Shown here one piece after another: positions 10,756 through 23,300 of a stretch of DNA of 64,000 nucleotides (position 1 is the stretch's first letter; each line of letters starts with the position of its first letter). The DNA is from Macrotrachela quadricornifera (lineage: Eukaryota > Rotifera > Eurotatoria > Philodinida > Philodinidae): assembly GCA_022393335.1 (NCBI GenBank), contig JAJEKB010021001.1, forward strand, positions 420,458-484,457. The letters run 5' to 3'. The notes beneath the pieces are model-generated. The model was not told the DNA's origin and did no database searches. It saw only the letters and a program-made list of their open reading frames with translations. The position numbers and the translations under genes were made by a program.

Positions 10756-12196
10756 CATGGGGTGGCAAATTGTAAATTGGCACTAATTTTCAATTCGCAG
10801 TGTCAAAACTATTCAAAATTTTAAATCTTCAAAATTTCGAAAGTTTCCAGAGTTTTTTTGCAAGTTGAGTGGATTCATACTAGTTTTCATTAATATAATT
10901 GTTACTATGTGTTATTTCGAACCGTACCCTTCGGAACCAGTCAGAAATCAGAAATTCACTCTCATTATTCAAAATCAGTCAGAAATCAGAAGTCTGTCGT
11001 GATTTGATTCATAAATGTAATACTCAAAAGTTGAGTTCAACTATTGAACTATCTCACTATTGCCAGTTTTGTGACGCATTAGTAGGCAGAAGGGAGTCGT
11101 TTTATCAAAATACGGCAGGATCTACAACGCGCTCCGACTGAGCACCTAGGTCCTAGGAAGGAGGAGGCGTCCTGGAGCAAGTTGCAGGAGTCAGCTTGCG
11201 CTCCGAAGGAGAGCATACTGACATCCTGCGACTTGCTTTAAGGCGCCACTCTTACTCTGACTGTCTTGGAGCGATACAAACGCGTAGTGTTTTCAATAGT
11301 AGAACAATTAAATAGTTGAATTCAATTTTCAAGTTTGACACCACTACATCACCATTTTACACATAAGTCTTGTAGATTTTCAGTATACAATCGATTATTT
11401 ATAAGTAAAAATATGATATCTTTACGCTTGACAACTCCTAGAAATTATATAGGGAAGTAAATCTCTGATTTCTAGTTTTCTGTTGTTCTCGAAAACCAAT
11501 GGATAGTAACGGATGTATCATGTCTTGGTATATTACAATTCCTAGAAATTGTATAAAAAAGTAAATTTCTGAATTCTACTTTTCTGATATTCTGTAAAAT
11601 CGATGGGTAGTGGTAAATGTATCATATCTTTATACATTGTAATTCATAAAAATTATACAAAAAATTAAATTTCTGATTTCTGCTTTCCTTGTGTTCTTTG
11701 ACATTGATGAGTAGCAGTACATGTATCATTCTTTATTAATGATAATTTGTATAAATTGTATGAAAAAGTGAATTTCTGATTTCTAGTTTTCGGATGTTCT
11801 CCGACACGGATGGATAGAAATGAATATGTATCGTACCTTCACGTCTAAAAATTCGCACAATTATATAAGAAAATAAATTCCTGATTTCTGATTTTCTAAT
11901 AGATCTTTAACACTGATGGATAGCAGTGAGTGTATCAGATTGTTATCTTCGGTAATTCTTAGAGTTTATATAAAAAAGTAAATTGCTGATTTCTTCTTTT
12001 TTGCTCCTCTTTCAATATTGTATAGCACGATTAAACCTTTATTAATATTATTATCATAATAATTCTTTGTAATATATAGAAAATATATGGAAAATAAATT
12101 TCTGGTTTCAAATATCTAACCATATCTATAGATTTCTCCAAGAAAAGTCAGAAATTTACTGAAAATTGGAAGTCGCAGAAAATTTGCCACGCCCTC
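10756..12196. mobile_element. hAT-like non-autonomous element (1.44 kb)
   Basis: Ends read CATGGGGTGGCAAATT and, on the opposite strand, GAGGGCGTGGCAAATT, close to the CAGGGGTGGCAAA type of hAT terminal repeat. The sequence TTCTGTTG occurs directly outside both ends (10748-10755 and 12197-12204), an 8-bp target duplication as made by hAT transposases. Internally it carries a GC-rich palindromic segment at about 11128-11290 and a degenerate tandem array at about 11420-12050. There is no transposase frame. Confidence 0.75.
11420..12050. repeat. Degenerate tandem array, period about 104 bp, six copies
   Basis: Units begin near 11421, 11524, 11630, 11732, 11836 and 11940. Each contains a version of CCTAGAAATTATATAA, then AAGTAAATTTCTGATTTCT, then TTTTCT..TTCT, then GATGGATAGCAGT and TGTATCAT. 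Copies differ by many substitutions, so the array is old. It sits wholly inside the hAT-like element, as internal minisatellites often do in non-autonomous elements. Confidence 0.8.
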
Positions 12197-12204
12197 TTCT
12201 GTTG

Positions 12205-12979
12205 GTGGTGAGAATATTCGATTTTTCATTATTACAACTAGTTTATTAACTATGGTGAAAATGAATTTTACTTTGTTATTTTGATGCACAATAAATGCAT
12301 ATATCTGGTTTCTCTGTTTGAATGTTTAAATTAATGTAGAGTGATCGAGAATACATTTCTTTAACAAGAAGTACATAGAATGTTCTATACATGTTTGTTA
12401 TTCTTTAATATACAATAGATGAATTTTATTGGACTACCTTTTAAAAAGAAATAAATGTCGAAGCAGAATTAAAGGCCATATGAAAGATACATTGAGTGGT
12501 TGAAAATCCTAAAAATATGTCTTCGATGATTATATTTGAACTTTGAGCTCTCGAAATACTTCATTTCACCTCTTCAGTCTGATTTTGATCATATAAAGCT
12601 ACATCAAAGTTCGTTCTTATTTTTAAGAAATCTTTGACTTTTATTCAATGATCTTTACGGAGTTGAATGTATTCGATATGTATTTGGATGAAATTTCATA
12701 GTTTTTGAAGCAATATTTATCGTCTATTCAGTGGAATTATAACAGATATTCATTCTTGTTTCTGATAAATACACAATCATAACAAATGTTTAGTCTTAAA
12801 AGTGCCGATAAAATATTGCTAAATATCGATATATTAGGTTATTATACAAATCAGATCATTATTTTATATCTTATTCATCAAACAGATTTTTGCAATAACA
12901 ATTTGAACTTTAAAGCAACTCTTTAATGAAGTAATTAGAGACGTGAAAAAAAAGCTATTTTTTTCTATATAAAAAATAA
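12205..12979. other. Intergenic, nothing recognised
   Basis: AT-rich DNA without convincing coding signal or repeat structure. Confidence 0.45.
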
Positions 12980-13270
12980 AAGAACTGTATGGAAACTCTT
13001 TACAACATGTTAGACATTTTCATTTTTTTCTATATGGAAGAAAACACGAGATTTTTCTATAGAATTAGCTTTTTTTCATTGTTTTTACTATCTCATATGC
13101 TTCGAAATGCACTCAATAGATGTAGTGTAGAAAACTGAAATCGAAAAAGTGCATTTCTTGAGGGTGTAAGATAGTAAAAACAATGAGAAAAGCTAGTTTT
13201 ATGGAAAAATCTTGTGTTCTCCTTCCATATAGAGAGTATGAGATTTTAAACATTTTCCATGCAATGTTTA
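12980..13270. repeat. Large inverted repeat, nearly 300 bp
   Basis: The core arms are 13026-13113 and 13148-13236, sharing blocks such as CTATATGGAAG, ATTTTTCTATA and CATTGTTTTTACTATCT with their complements, around a 34-base loop. More diverged complementarity continues outwards to about 12984 and 13266. No target duplication could be fixed. It is probably a full-length palindromic MITE. The minus frame at 13113-13310 is a by-product. Confidence 0.7.
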
Positions 13271-14189
13271 TGAATTGATTATCTTCAAAAAATCGCTTAA
13301 CAAACTTCAATACATATAGTCTTGTACAACTCGATGATCGCTATCGAATCATATAAAAATATTCAAGAAAAAAATTTTACGTCATTTTTGTATGATTGAC
13401 ATCTTACTTTGCTATGCTAAAAACGTATGAAATTCTCAACATTTCTGAAGTTCGACATGACAAAGTTCACAAAATCCTTACTATTTAGTTTTAATAAATC
13501 TCATTTTTGACGAGCTTCCATTTAATATAAAATTCATTATAAACTACTACGTGGAATAATATTATTTCCTATTTTCTATTTTGGGGTACCATACTAGTTA
13601 ACCACACACATATGCATTTCAAAATATTTTGTTATTATATGGAATTCTGACGCTTTAATAACTGTTGTAGTAAATTTGTTTTACAACACCTCTACTTAAT
13701 GATAGCATTATGAGATAGGCTAAATTGGGGTTACACCACTCTTGAATCTTATTAAATCTTTCTGGAAAGCTCTTAGTATAAATATGAGCAAGAATGAATA
13801 TTGTAAATGCTTTATAACCATCGTCTACATTCAAGAAAAAATAATGAGAAGATCAACAGAAATCTACGAATAGTTGCTAGGAGAAAATAGTAGAATTTGC
13901 CACTGATTTCCGTATACCTTTCAGAATTTCATAAGTGTAAATTTATCTACCGTGTTACATTGAGAAAATGTTTGACCGCATAAGTCATTGAAGAAAGCAA
14001 CGGCATGTATTCTTCGATAACTGTTGATTTCAGTCTTATTGTAGTTATTCAGACGTACAAGAGACAAAATAGCACTGGTAATCATCCATTTTATATCTAA
14101 ACTTCAGTTAGGAGCATCATATTGCATATTTGATATATCAGAATTTATTTATTTACAAAGTTCTTGTTCTCATAAGACCTTAAATGATA
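13271..14189. other. Intergenic, nothing recognised
   Basis: AT-rich sequence. No coding, RNA gene or repeat structure seen. Confidence 0.45.
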
Positions 14190-14732
14190 TATTGGGTTGA
14201 TAAGGAATTAATGACATCTCATCGCAACAACGAATAGCTCCGCAATCTTATTACTAGCGATGAGAAGTGAGTGCTGTACATTAACTGCGCACGCAAATGC
14301 TAGTGACTGAGCGCTGGTCAGTCAGGTGTATGAACGTCTAAGACTGATCCGCACCCTAAGAAGGTAATGCTGAGCGTATGACGAGGTGTCAAAGAGATTA
14401 TTCATTCGAAACTTCTTTCAAATGGCTGCTCTTCTAGTAATGCCAACACGAGATCCCATGTTGCAAAGTCGACGGGTCAAAAATGATCGGAGCTGCGCTG
14501 GGTTATTGTTCCAAATCCGCCTTATTCTCGAGACTTGGCTCCTACAGACTACCATTTATTTCATTCTCTGTCTAATCATTAACGCGAGAAAAAATTCGAC
14601 GACGAGAACGACCTCAAAATGGATTTCCAAAACTTCTTTGGCCAAAAGTCTCAGAAATTGTATTCTCAAAGTTAAAAAATAAAAGGAAAATTTTCAAAAA
14701 AAATGCAAAAAAATTTCTTATCAACTCTAATA
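14190..14732 (+). mobile_element. Mariner relic, internally deleted
   Basis: Bounded by TA at 14190-14191 and 14731-14732, with imperfect inverted ends TTGGGTTGATAAGGAATT and, reversed, TTAGAGTTGATAAGAAAT. A single plus-strand frame with many stops encodes the middle and end of a mariner transposase: LITSDEK (first catalytic Asp region), PKTDPHPKKVM, and NPPYSRDLAPTDYHLF (the D34D-type second and third acidic region). The N-terminal helix-turn-helix part is missing. Several stops fall where mariners have Trp. The copy is dead but could once have been moved in trans. Confidence 0.85.
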
Positions 14733-15879
14733 GTTACTATGTATCAGAGTTCTGCAGCACGACCAAAAAGCTATTCTCTCACATAGACATAGCTCTTCTT
14801 TTTCAATGCAAATCATTTATTTTACCATTTATCTATTTCAAAATAAAATTTCTCGTGGTAATCATCGTCGTTTATTGAAAGAGTCACATTCTATGAAACG
14901 TAATTACACTGATATCAGTGTTTAGTGCAACACTGGTAGATCGATATGGATTTCTAGTGATTAAAATTTATGTTCATAATACTATGACATCTATCGGATA
15001 TAATGGATAAATTTATAGAAACTTTTCATTGAATAAGCACATAACAGAATCAGAGTCAAAGTTTCTTCGAGCTGAATCTATTCGATGTTACATTGTGTCA
15101 GTGAATCAATAGTTATTATTTCGTTATTCCAATAAATCACACGCCATATTTTATCTTTTATTTTCTATTTCGTCGTCTCTTATCTTTCACTATTATTCAT
15201 TGTGTTTACTTCTCACTATTTGTTTTAGTTTTTACTCGTATAATTGGAAAGTAAAATTAAATGCATTCGATACTGTCTCGTCTAATACATCTTATAACAA
15301 TGTGTGACAAGAGAGAAGAAAGTGCTCACTCTATTTAAAAGCTATCATTATTAGTGAAGTTACAGAGATCCGTGTTCGGTGATGGAGATCTAACGTGCTA
15401 CATATTGCTCATCGTGTTTCATTATTGTGCATGATAGGTCCTATTTTAGACAAGTGAGTTCGAAATTACTTACGTATCAGTTATCGCCAAGTATATTACG
15501 AGATCATATTAGAATTCAAGTACAAAAGACGTGAACTTTGTGAGAGTCGATGCTTCAATTTTTCACTGACTATTGATACCAGTGTGATCGTTTTTTTCTC
15601 AGTGCAGGTACTCCAACGAGCATCAATGCTCCAGTGAATACTAATGAGTGTGGTAAGTGTAGCTAGTTTCATTGCAGCCATAGTTCCAGTAAAACTAATG
15701 ACAGTAAAGTTATTATATCTTTAATTTATTCTTCGAAGTCTCTACATTGTATCTGATGTGTTTGAGTTGAATGTGTTTTTTGCAGGCGCTACGAGAAATA
15801 ATCTATTCGATAAGTGACAGAAGATAGAACTTGAATCAACATGATTATCATTTTCTGAATAATATTTTCATAAGACCAA
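14733..15879. other. Upstream region of the RING gene with a possible 5' UTR intron
   Basis: No coding signal. A donor-like GTAAGTGT at 15653 and a polypyrimidine-plus-AG acceptor TTTTTTGCAG ending at 15785 could define a 133-base intron in the 5' UTR of the gene starting at 15880. Confidence 0.35.
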
Positions 15880-16398
15880 ATGGATACTGACACAAATTAC
15901 GTATATATCCATAGGGAATTAATAAGTGAACGTTTAAAATGTTCAATTTGCGAAAGCCCATTCATCGATCCTGTATCAACAAACTGTCAGACTAAGAGTC
16001 ACATATTTTGTCGTCGCTGCATTTCGAACTTCGTCTCATATAATCAGTCATGTCCAACTTGTCATCAGAAACTGAATAATGATAATTTAACTTCCATTAT
16101 TGACCAATTTTTAATTAATGCATTAGATGAACTTCGAATCAAGTGTAAACTTTGTAATGAAACAGATCTTAAGAGAACCGACTTCAATAATCACCTGAAC
16201 AATGTATGTCCCAAAGTCATTGTAACATGTCCATCCAAAGATATGACATGTACATGGGTTGGACAACGAGATCAACTCGATAATCATTTAGCTAGATGTA
16301 TTTTCACTGTATTATGGCCTTTATTTGACCAGCTTCAAGAACAAATTAATATTCAGCAGACGCAAATTAAAAATTTACAAAGTAAGAATCATAAGTGA
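15880..16398 (+). CDS. RING finger / TRAF-type zinc finger protein, 172 aa
   Basis: Likely a small E3 ubiquitin ligase or TRAF-like adaptor. A C3HC4 RING lies at residues 21-61 with ligands C21, C24, C36, H41, C44, C47, C58 and C61 visible in order. Residues 85-140 hold two Cys/His clusters in TRAF-type zinc-finger arrangement (KCKLC...HLNNVC, then CPSKDMTC...HLARC). The last 30 residues are a Gln/Leu-rich coiled coil (FDQLQEQINIQQTQIKNLQ). The protein lacks the MATH/TRAF-C domain of true TRAFs. It ends at TGA with an intact frame and no need for introns. RING-TRAF-zf proteins of this size are abundant in bdelloids; substrate unknown. The acceptor-like site at 15785 suggests a spliced 5' UTR. 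Confidence 0.85.
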   Translation: MDTDTNYVYIHRELISERLKCSICESPFIDPVSTNCQTKSHIFCRRCISNFVSYNQSCPTCHQKLNNDNLTSIIDQFLINALDELRIKCKLCNETDLKRTDFNNHLNNVCPKVIVTCPSKDMTCTWVGQRDQLDNHLARCIFTVLWPLFDQLQEQINIQQTQIKNLQSKNHK

Positions 16399-19223
16399 AA
16401 TATCAAATTAATTAGTAACATAAAAAACAAGTACCACAATTAGAAGTTAAATCTTTCTTTCTCGGATATCAGAAGCTGAGGATAAGGATGATGGTGAGGG
16501 CTTGCTATCTATATCTTACACACCCACACCCAAACGTCCATCTTTCCAGCTTCATCTTCAAGATGATAATAAGTGCAAAAAACATCATTTCGTGGAACTC
16601 AACTATTTTATGCAAGAAGACAAAATGTAAGTTTTAATATAAAAATTGGCAGGCCTCCTCGTCTTCACTCCTTATTCTCAATAGAAACTGATAGATGAAG
16701 TGTTTTACAGGTCAACAGATAAATTTGCTCTGAAGAATCGGTTACACCGAATGATGCTCTGCATGCACGATATGTCTAAGCTCCCATGTTTTAACTCTAA
16801 AGTAAGTGCGCTGACAAACTTTTCGTATTATTCTTTTAACCATATAAAGGAAAACCTCATATAAATTGTTTTTTGAGAGCATCGCATGCATGATATTATA
16901 TTAATTTAAGAAAATCTCATATTTACTAAATAAGAGTGAGAATAAAAACTATATTTTCAACATTATCATAAATGATCCAAATTTTATATAGATGAATTAC
17001 AGTCACATGTTCAAAATCTTCACAACGTGCCTTCAATTTGTCTATTTATCATGTAATCGTTAATAGATTAACAGGTATGCAATCTTATAGAGTAAAGATA
17101 CGCTCTCAATGAGAAGAACTATTGTCATGGCCGTGTTTGTGCTCAATGTTATGATTATTTATATACTACGATATCGTCAAATATTTTGTCACCCGAAATT
17201 AATTGTTTTTAGTTGAACATAATAAGTTACTTGAGGTTTGGAAGATGTCGTTCTGAACATTTCTTTTCTATGTGAGTGTAATTCATCTGTTCATCTGAAA
17301 ATCACCGGCCATACTTAAACAAGGTAGATGCATTAGTCTCTGATTGTATGAAAACATTTGCAATGTAAGTTTCAGCCACTAGACTAAACTACAAGTCATT
17401 GATTTGAAGAGACTAAATTATGTGAACCAACACATTGGTAGAAGGTTATTCGTTAGTCATGTAGTATTTACTCAACGAATAAACTCAATCTTGCAACTTT
17501 TCAACAAGCAAAATAAATGTCTGCAGCACTAAACATGACAATAATTTATCATTCAGTTTTTGTATAACTTGTGAGCAACTATCAAATCGAAACATGATGT
17601 TCAAGTGAATGATAAAGGTGAAAAACATCTAAATGGGTAATAGATATTCAATGGTTATGTGATTTCAAAGTAATCTTTCAATTCAAATTTATGAATACAA
17701 ACTAAATGAATAAATTAATCTAATTCGACTTTTGTTCATTCATTTTTCACGTGATATATTTAATCATTTGATTAATTCGAAATTTTTGATTAAAATGGTG
17801 AATATAAATAAATGAAACCATCGTTTTGATTATTCAATCTTCGTAAGATTGTTAGTTAAGGTTCTACTGCTAAGTGGCTGTTATAAAATGATCGAAATAC
17901 AGAAATTCAACAATCCTAAGAATTGTGTACCTGATATGTAATCTTCAATTTGTTCATCAATGTCAGATATATGTTCAGAAATAAGTAAAATAATTAAGTA
18001 TACCAATGATAAGTGATAATCATTAGTTTTATAATCATCTATCATCTGATAAATATGATACTTTTCTTTGCAGCGAACAAACTAGTTAGATACAAATATC
18101 GCATATGCACTTCAATATTCTCACCTCTCATATAATCTATGTAAAATAATCAACTAACAACTTCACTTCGATATTAGAAAGATAGACGAATCGAAATATT
18201 CTTCTCATCATTTTCATAAGTATTTCTATACCATACGATTTTCGATGAACCAACTTGCAAGATTTCTTTTATACTAAACAAAATTACTGAACGAAAGCTT
18301 GGCGGTTAGAAGTTTTTAGGAGTCATGCAATCATCAATTAGTTGGACAGCTCATGAATTTTGCTTCAGAATAAGCAAAATGTATGAACAAAACCTTGGTA
18401 ATTTTTATTTATGCACCGTAAAATCATCAATCATCTGATTAATCTGCACGATCTACTTTAACATAAATAAAATAATCGAACAGAATTGTAATTTAGGCTC
18501 TTTTGATTCATATTCATTTTCTATGTGACCTAGAATTCGGTCATCTGTTCGTTGACTTTAATTTTAGATAAACAAAAAAAGATAAAGAAGCCTTGGAGGT
18601 GATGCGTATTTATATACTATACGAAATCTGTTTAATTTATCAACAATAAAGCTTTGACTTGACATAAGAAAAATTTGTAAATAAAACTGTCTTTCTCGTT
18701 TAGGTGATATTATTTGTCAATGTCACAATACTACTTGGAAGAACGGCAATAGCTCATGAGTTTTGAGTTTTTGTTAGCATAAACATCATGCTATGTGTGG
18801 TTTATGATTATCTTGATAACACTCTATATTCTTCTTCTTGTAAACAACTGATTTTTCAAGTTTTATTTCTGAATTTTTACGCACAAAATAATATTTTCTC
18901 GCCCTCTAATTCTTTGTTTATATGCACTACACATATTTTTATGAAGTGTATGGCTATGAAGAGCTAGAAAATCTCTTCATATCATCGTTAGATAAATAAA
19001 CTACATTTATCTGCTCGAATTTAATTTATCAATTGAGAGAGATTTTTCTTTGTATACTGAGGATAGGGGTGGTTACTATAGTTATTCATTCTCATTTTCA
19101 CCCTATCCACACCCTCAAGTCATAATGAAATATGAAGTGATTGTAACAATATTCCGTTCAGGACCAAATATCATCAATTTCCTTTGTAAAATATTTACTG
19201 TAATTATCAAACCATTTGCAGCA
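16399..19223. other. Long gene-free stretch with scattered diverged repeats
   Basis: No recognisable coding region. Some phrases recur in diverged form, for example TCATCTGTTCRTYTGA near 17285 and 18540, and AATCATCWRTCATCTGAT near 18035 and 18425, which suggests old segmental duplication or satellite-like decay with units of several hundred bases. I could not define unit borders. Confidence 0.4.
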
Positions 19224-19227
19224 TTAA

Positions 19228-19955
19228 GGCCCCCCTCCCCCTCAAAAAAAGTCAATTTTCGCAAAAATTTTCGAAATTGAGATAAATGCATGGGAAGATA
19301 GCCCGTCTTCCGATCTTTCAGAAATGATATGGTTTTTTATTCAAAACTCCTTGTTTGATGAAAAATTTTGATAGTTTTCATTAACCTCTCCTTGAAAACT
19401 ATGCTTATTTTTCGGAAAACGAAAAATGTTTTTCGTTTTTTCTCGGTTTATGATTTTTTTGACCTTTTGTCCAAGATTTCTCGGTCCGGGCTTGGTCAAT
19501 ATATTTAAATTTTTTTTTGTTTGAAAGAGCGCGTCGAGATGCAGGGCAATATAGAGTCCTTTTTTTAATTAAGTTTGTTTTTTATTATATATACAGCCAT
19601 TTATGTAAAAAAATACCCATTTTTGGCGCGTTTTTTGAGCGATTGAACTTGTGATCCACTTTCTCCGCTAAAAAAGTAAGAATTTAAAAAAAAGGACTCT
19701 ATATTGCCCTGCATCTTGACATGCTCTTTCAAACAAAAAAAAATTTTAATATGTTGAATGACACTGGACCGAGAAATCTTGGACAGAAAATGAGCTATTT
19801 TTGACCCTTGTTTGGTTTATATCTCTGTTAATTGTCAGTGTATCGAGCTGAAAATTTTACTACAGCCTTCTCACTTCAGCCCCAACATATGCTCCAAATT
19901 TCAGCCCATTTGAACGTTCCTGGACTGAGATCGATTTTTGAGGGGGAGGGGAGCC
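19228..19955. mobile_element. Full-length palindromic MITE with TTAA target duplication
   Basis: TTAA occurs directly outside both ends (19224-19227 and 19956-19959). Ends are GGCCCCCCTCCCCCTCAAAA and the complement of TTTTTGAGGGGGAGGGGAGCC. Complementarity continues inward: the segment around 19475-19565 (CTCGGTCC, GAAAGAGC, GCAGGGCAATATAGAGTCC) recurs reversed at about 19690-19790, so nearly the whole 728 bases can fold on itself. TTAA duplication is the signature of piggyBac transposition. The ends differ from those of the intact piggyBac at 29426, so that copy is unlikely to be the mobiliser. Confidence 0.8.
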
Positions 19956-19959
19956 TTAA

Positions 19960-20371
19960 CAAAATGTACTTTCATATCATAAGAAAAAAAACTCTTTCAT
20001 GGTGCTTATAAAGAAAAGGAGATATGCATTTTTTGAATAGGTTTTGTGAAAAAATCTACGCTCTAATACAAATAAAATAGTGTACTTTAAGAACAGTAGA
20101 ATAAGCAAAAAATATTATTCAAAACCTGTTCAATTACATCGACCATACATGACGAGCTATAAATTCTTCACTAATTATGCCTATCAGAATTTCATGTATA
20201 ACTTCAACATTCAATCCTATTCAAGTCTTCTTTTATGAAAGAAAACAAGCGTTCTTATAGTGTGCAGTTCACATTAAATAATAGTTAGTATAAAATCAGT
20301 GATAAAATGTAAACAGACAAAAAAAAAGATATGAATATAGTCTTTTGATTTAATAATAACTTGATGTTTAA
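19960..20371. other. 3' flank of the GTPase gene
   Basis: AT-rich, with no coding signal. It should hold the 3' UTR of the minus-strand GTPase gene that ends at 20372. Confidence 0.4.
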
Positions 20372-23300
20372 TTATTTGTTAAAAAGTGTTCGAATAATTG
20401 ATGTTGTCATTTCATTTTTATTAGCCAAAAATTCCATTGATTTATGTATATCTAAACCAAGTATTCCACTACTTCCATTTTCATCAGGAGTACTGGCTAT
20501 GTTATATGCCAGAGTGGGTGCAATATAGATCAACTCATTAATTGCATTCATTTTAACAACTGTATCCAAATGTGAATACCTTAGAGTTGCTGTAATTACT
20601 GGACGACAAACTCTCAAAATTAATGAGTGAGTTTCAAATATACATTTTTCCAGTGTTAATGTTGTACGAAATAAATCTTTTAAATCTGGACAGACTTCAT
20701 TGAGTATATTTTCTAATCCACAAATATATCGATTATAAAAATATTTGGCAAGAACATCTGATGTTTCATCAACAATTTTTTCCAATTTAAAACTTAATTC
20801 TTGACGTACTTCATTATCAGATGGATGTGCGTTTAATTGAAGTTTAGAATACCCATAGTCTTCAAACATTTGCCGTTCGATTTCTTGTGTGGATTGAAGA
20901 AATTGATTGGTACGTTCGATGAATGCATTGCTAAATGTTTGTCTAACATCTTCGATAAATTTTGCACGATCTTTAGTAACAATAGTTGTATGCCAAAAGT
21001 TTGCTTTCTTAAAAGCAGGTTTAAAAATATTCTCATTATAAACTTGATCCCAACTCTCGATTTTCTGTTGTTTTATATAATCATCAATTGACATATTAGC
21101 CAGATTTTGTGGTAGAATTTGTTTTTCTTTGATAATATTCAGTCGTTCTAAAACAGGTCGAACTAATTGCATTCGTCCTAAGTCAATTAATTGTTTTAAG
21201 TGTGTTTTTGGTAGTTCGTACTCAATAAATGTATTAAGAGCTTCTTTACTTCGTTCAAATCCTTGCGCTAAATCATTACCAAAACTATGTAGTTTTCGAT
21301 TGATAACATGATATTCTTCTGAGTTTTCCTTTAGAATATGTAGTCTTGGACAAGCAGTATAGATATGTTCGGGTTTAAATTTTTTATCAATGAGTTCATT
21401 ATAAGCTTTGTCATAATGGTCTTGATAGATTGTTTGAGTTTGACAAAGATCAAGTTTGGTGACGATACCAAATGCACGTTGCATTGCTTCAAAGTGATTT
21501 TGTTGAATTTCGTAAAGAAGTCGAACTTGTGGTTGAGTTAGACTTGGTTGTTGACCGCTAGTAAGAAACAGAAATGCATCTGCTGTTTTAATAGCTTCTA
21601 AACCAGCATCACGATGTTCTTTGATAGGAGAGTCAAAACCAGGAACATCGAGAAGTTCATAATTCTTTCCTAGTAAATACAAAAAGCAAAAGAGTGTACT
21701 TATAGATTAACTAAATAGAATAGATTATAATACATAGTAAGAACAGATATAATTTTATTTTGAAGTTAAAAGAGACAGCACAAGAAGAGAAGAATTAGAT
21801 GCTGACTCATGCATATCTAACGTATTTTATGATTTGATTATTTCTTTTCTATAAGAGTCAAAGTTTTCTCAGTTGGAGTTCTATAGAGTTAGAACAGCAG
21901 TTCATAGAGTTTGTGATTATTTCTGTCTAATATCGCATAAGTCGATATTAAGAAACCAAATAGTTTATCACAAACTTAGATTCCATCAATTTATCATGTG
22001 AACAATTTTCCTATGTAAACATGTACAGAAATAATAATATCAAACATCTCTGATGCCCAGACACACATGCGGCGGAACGAGTATTCTATTCGAGTCGCTT
22101 CTATATTCGTCTATGTTTCGACTGATTTTTTTGAGAATAGATGTGTGTCAACTCCTAAATTTGTAATAGAGAATTGATTTCAGTGGTCAGCTATTATCAT
22201 ATGGAATAATACCAATAAACAGATCTTTTTCTCATCGAATGAGCCTCGTTCTTTTGTAAAGAACTAGTTGAGTGAAACTAGTTCCATTCTTAGATTGGAA
22301 ACTGTCACACATTTCATATGTTCCCTTATGAATTAAAACAGCTAACGAAAAAATGATCGATTCTTATTATTCCGATCTATGTTTCACCATTTTTCGAGCA
22401 TGCATTTTAACGTTTTCAATTATTTAAAAATAACTACGGGTTGTTGAAATTGAAGTATCCTAACAGACCAATCGTGACTATACTAGTGATGTAATCAGAA
22501 GAGTGCTGAAGATAGCTCACCATCCTTCCTTATGAATCTTTAAAATTAATGTAAGTATATACGTTTGTTCTTTCAAGGAGACTTAATACGGGTGCAGTCT
22601 ATCCTTTCTCTAGCAATTTATTCTGGTGGTACCTCGAAACTAAAATCGTTTTGCTGAAGAAGTTCTGCTTATTCTGAAAATCTACAAAAAAACTTGGTCA
22701 TTTTTATCAATCACATACCTGGTAATTTATCCGTATAAATTGCGATTTCTTTAATTATATTACAATATACTTCTCCAGTTATATAATCAGATATTTGTCC
22801 GAAAATAGCTGTACGTTCTCTATCCGCATCATTCAAGTCGTTAATACGGAAATGTTCTTCTGGAAATTTCGCTTTTAAAGCTTCTCGTGCTGTATTCACA
22901 CTGCGTTTACGTTCATCAAATTGTTGTTGACTTTCATCTGTTTTCCTTAACATTTTATCATAGAATACTGAAAATTCTTCATCATTATAGAACTTCACGG
23001 TTGCAAACAGTTGTTGATCACCATCTTCAAGTCGTGGTTTGAGAATAGTGCGTACTTGGGTACATCGTTCAGCTGCTGTTGGTACAAGATCATAGCCAAG
23101 AAGTGCATTAATAAATGTTGATTTACCAGCTTTCTCTAATCCGACAATACATATTGTATGTGATTGCTTACTATTTAATTGTTTTAACTTTGATAAACTC
23201 TTCTTTATATCACTAATATAACTATCACCACCACCACTATTCATTTTAAGTTCTCGATCAACAGATTCTAAACAGTGTAAAATTTTAAGATAATCTTGAG

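Noticed and set aside
14386..14682. 98-codon plus-strand frame as a gene
   Set aside because: It is the wrong frame of the mariner transposase relic; the adjacent frame carries the mariner motifs.
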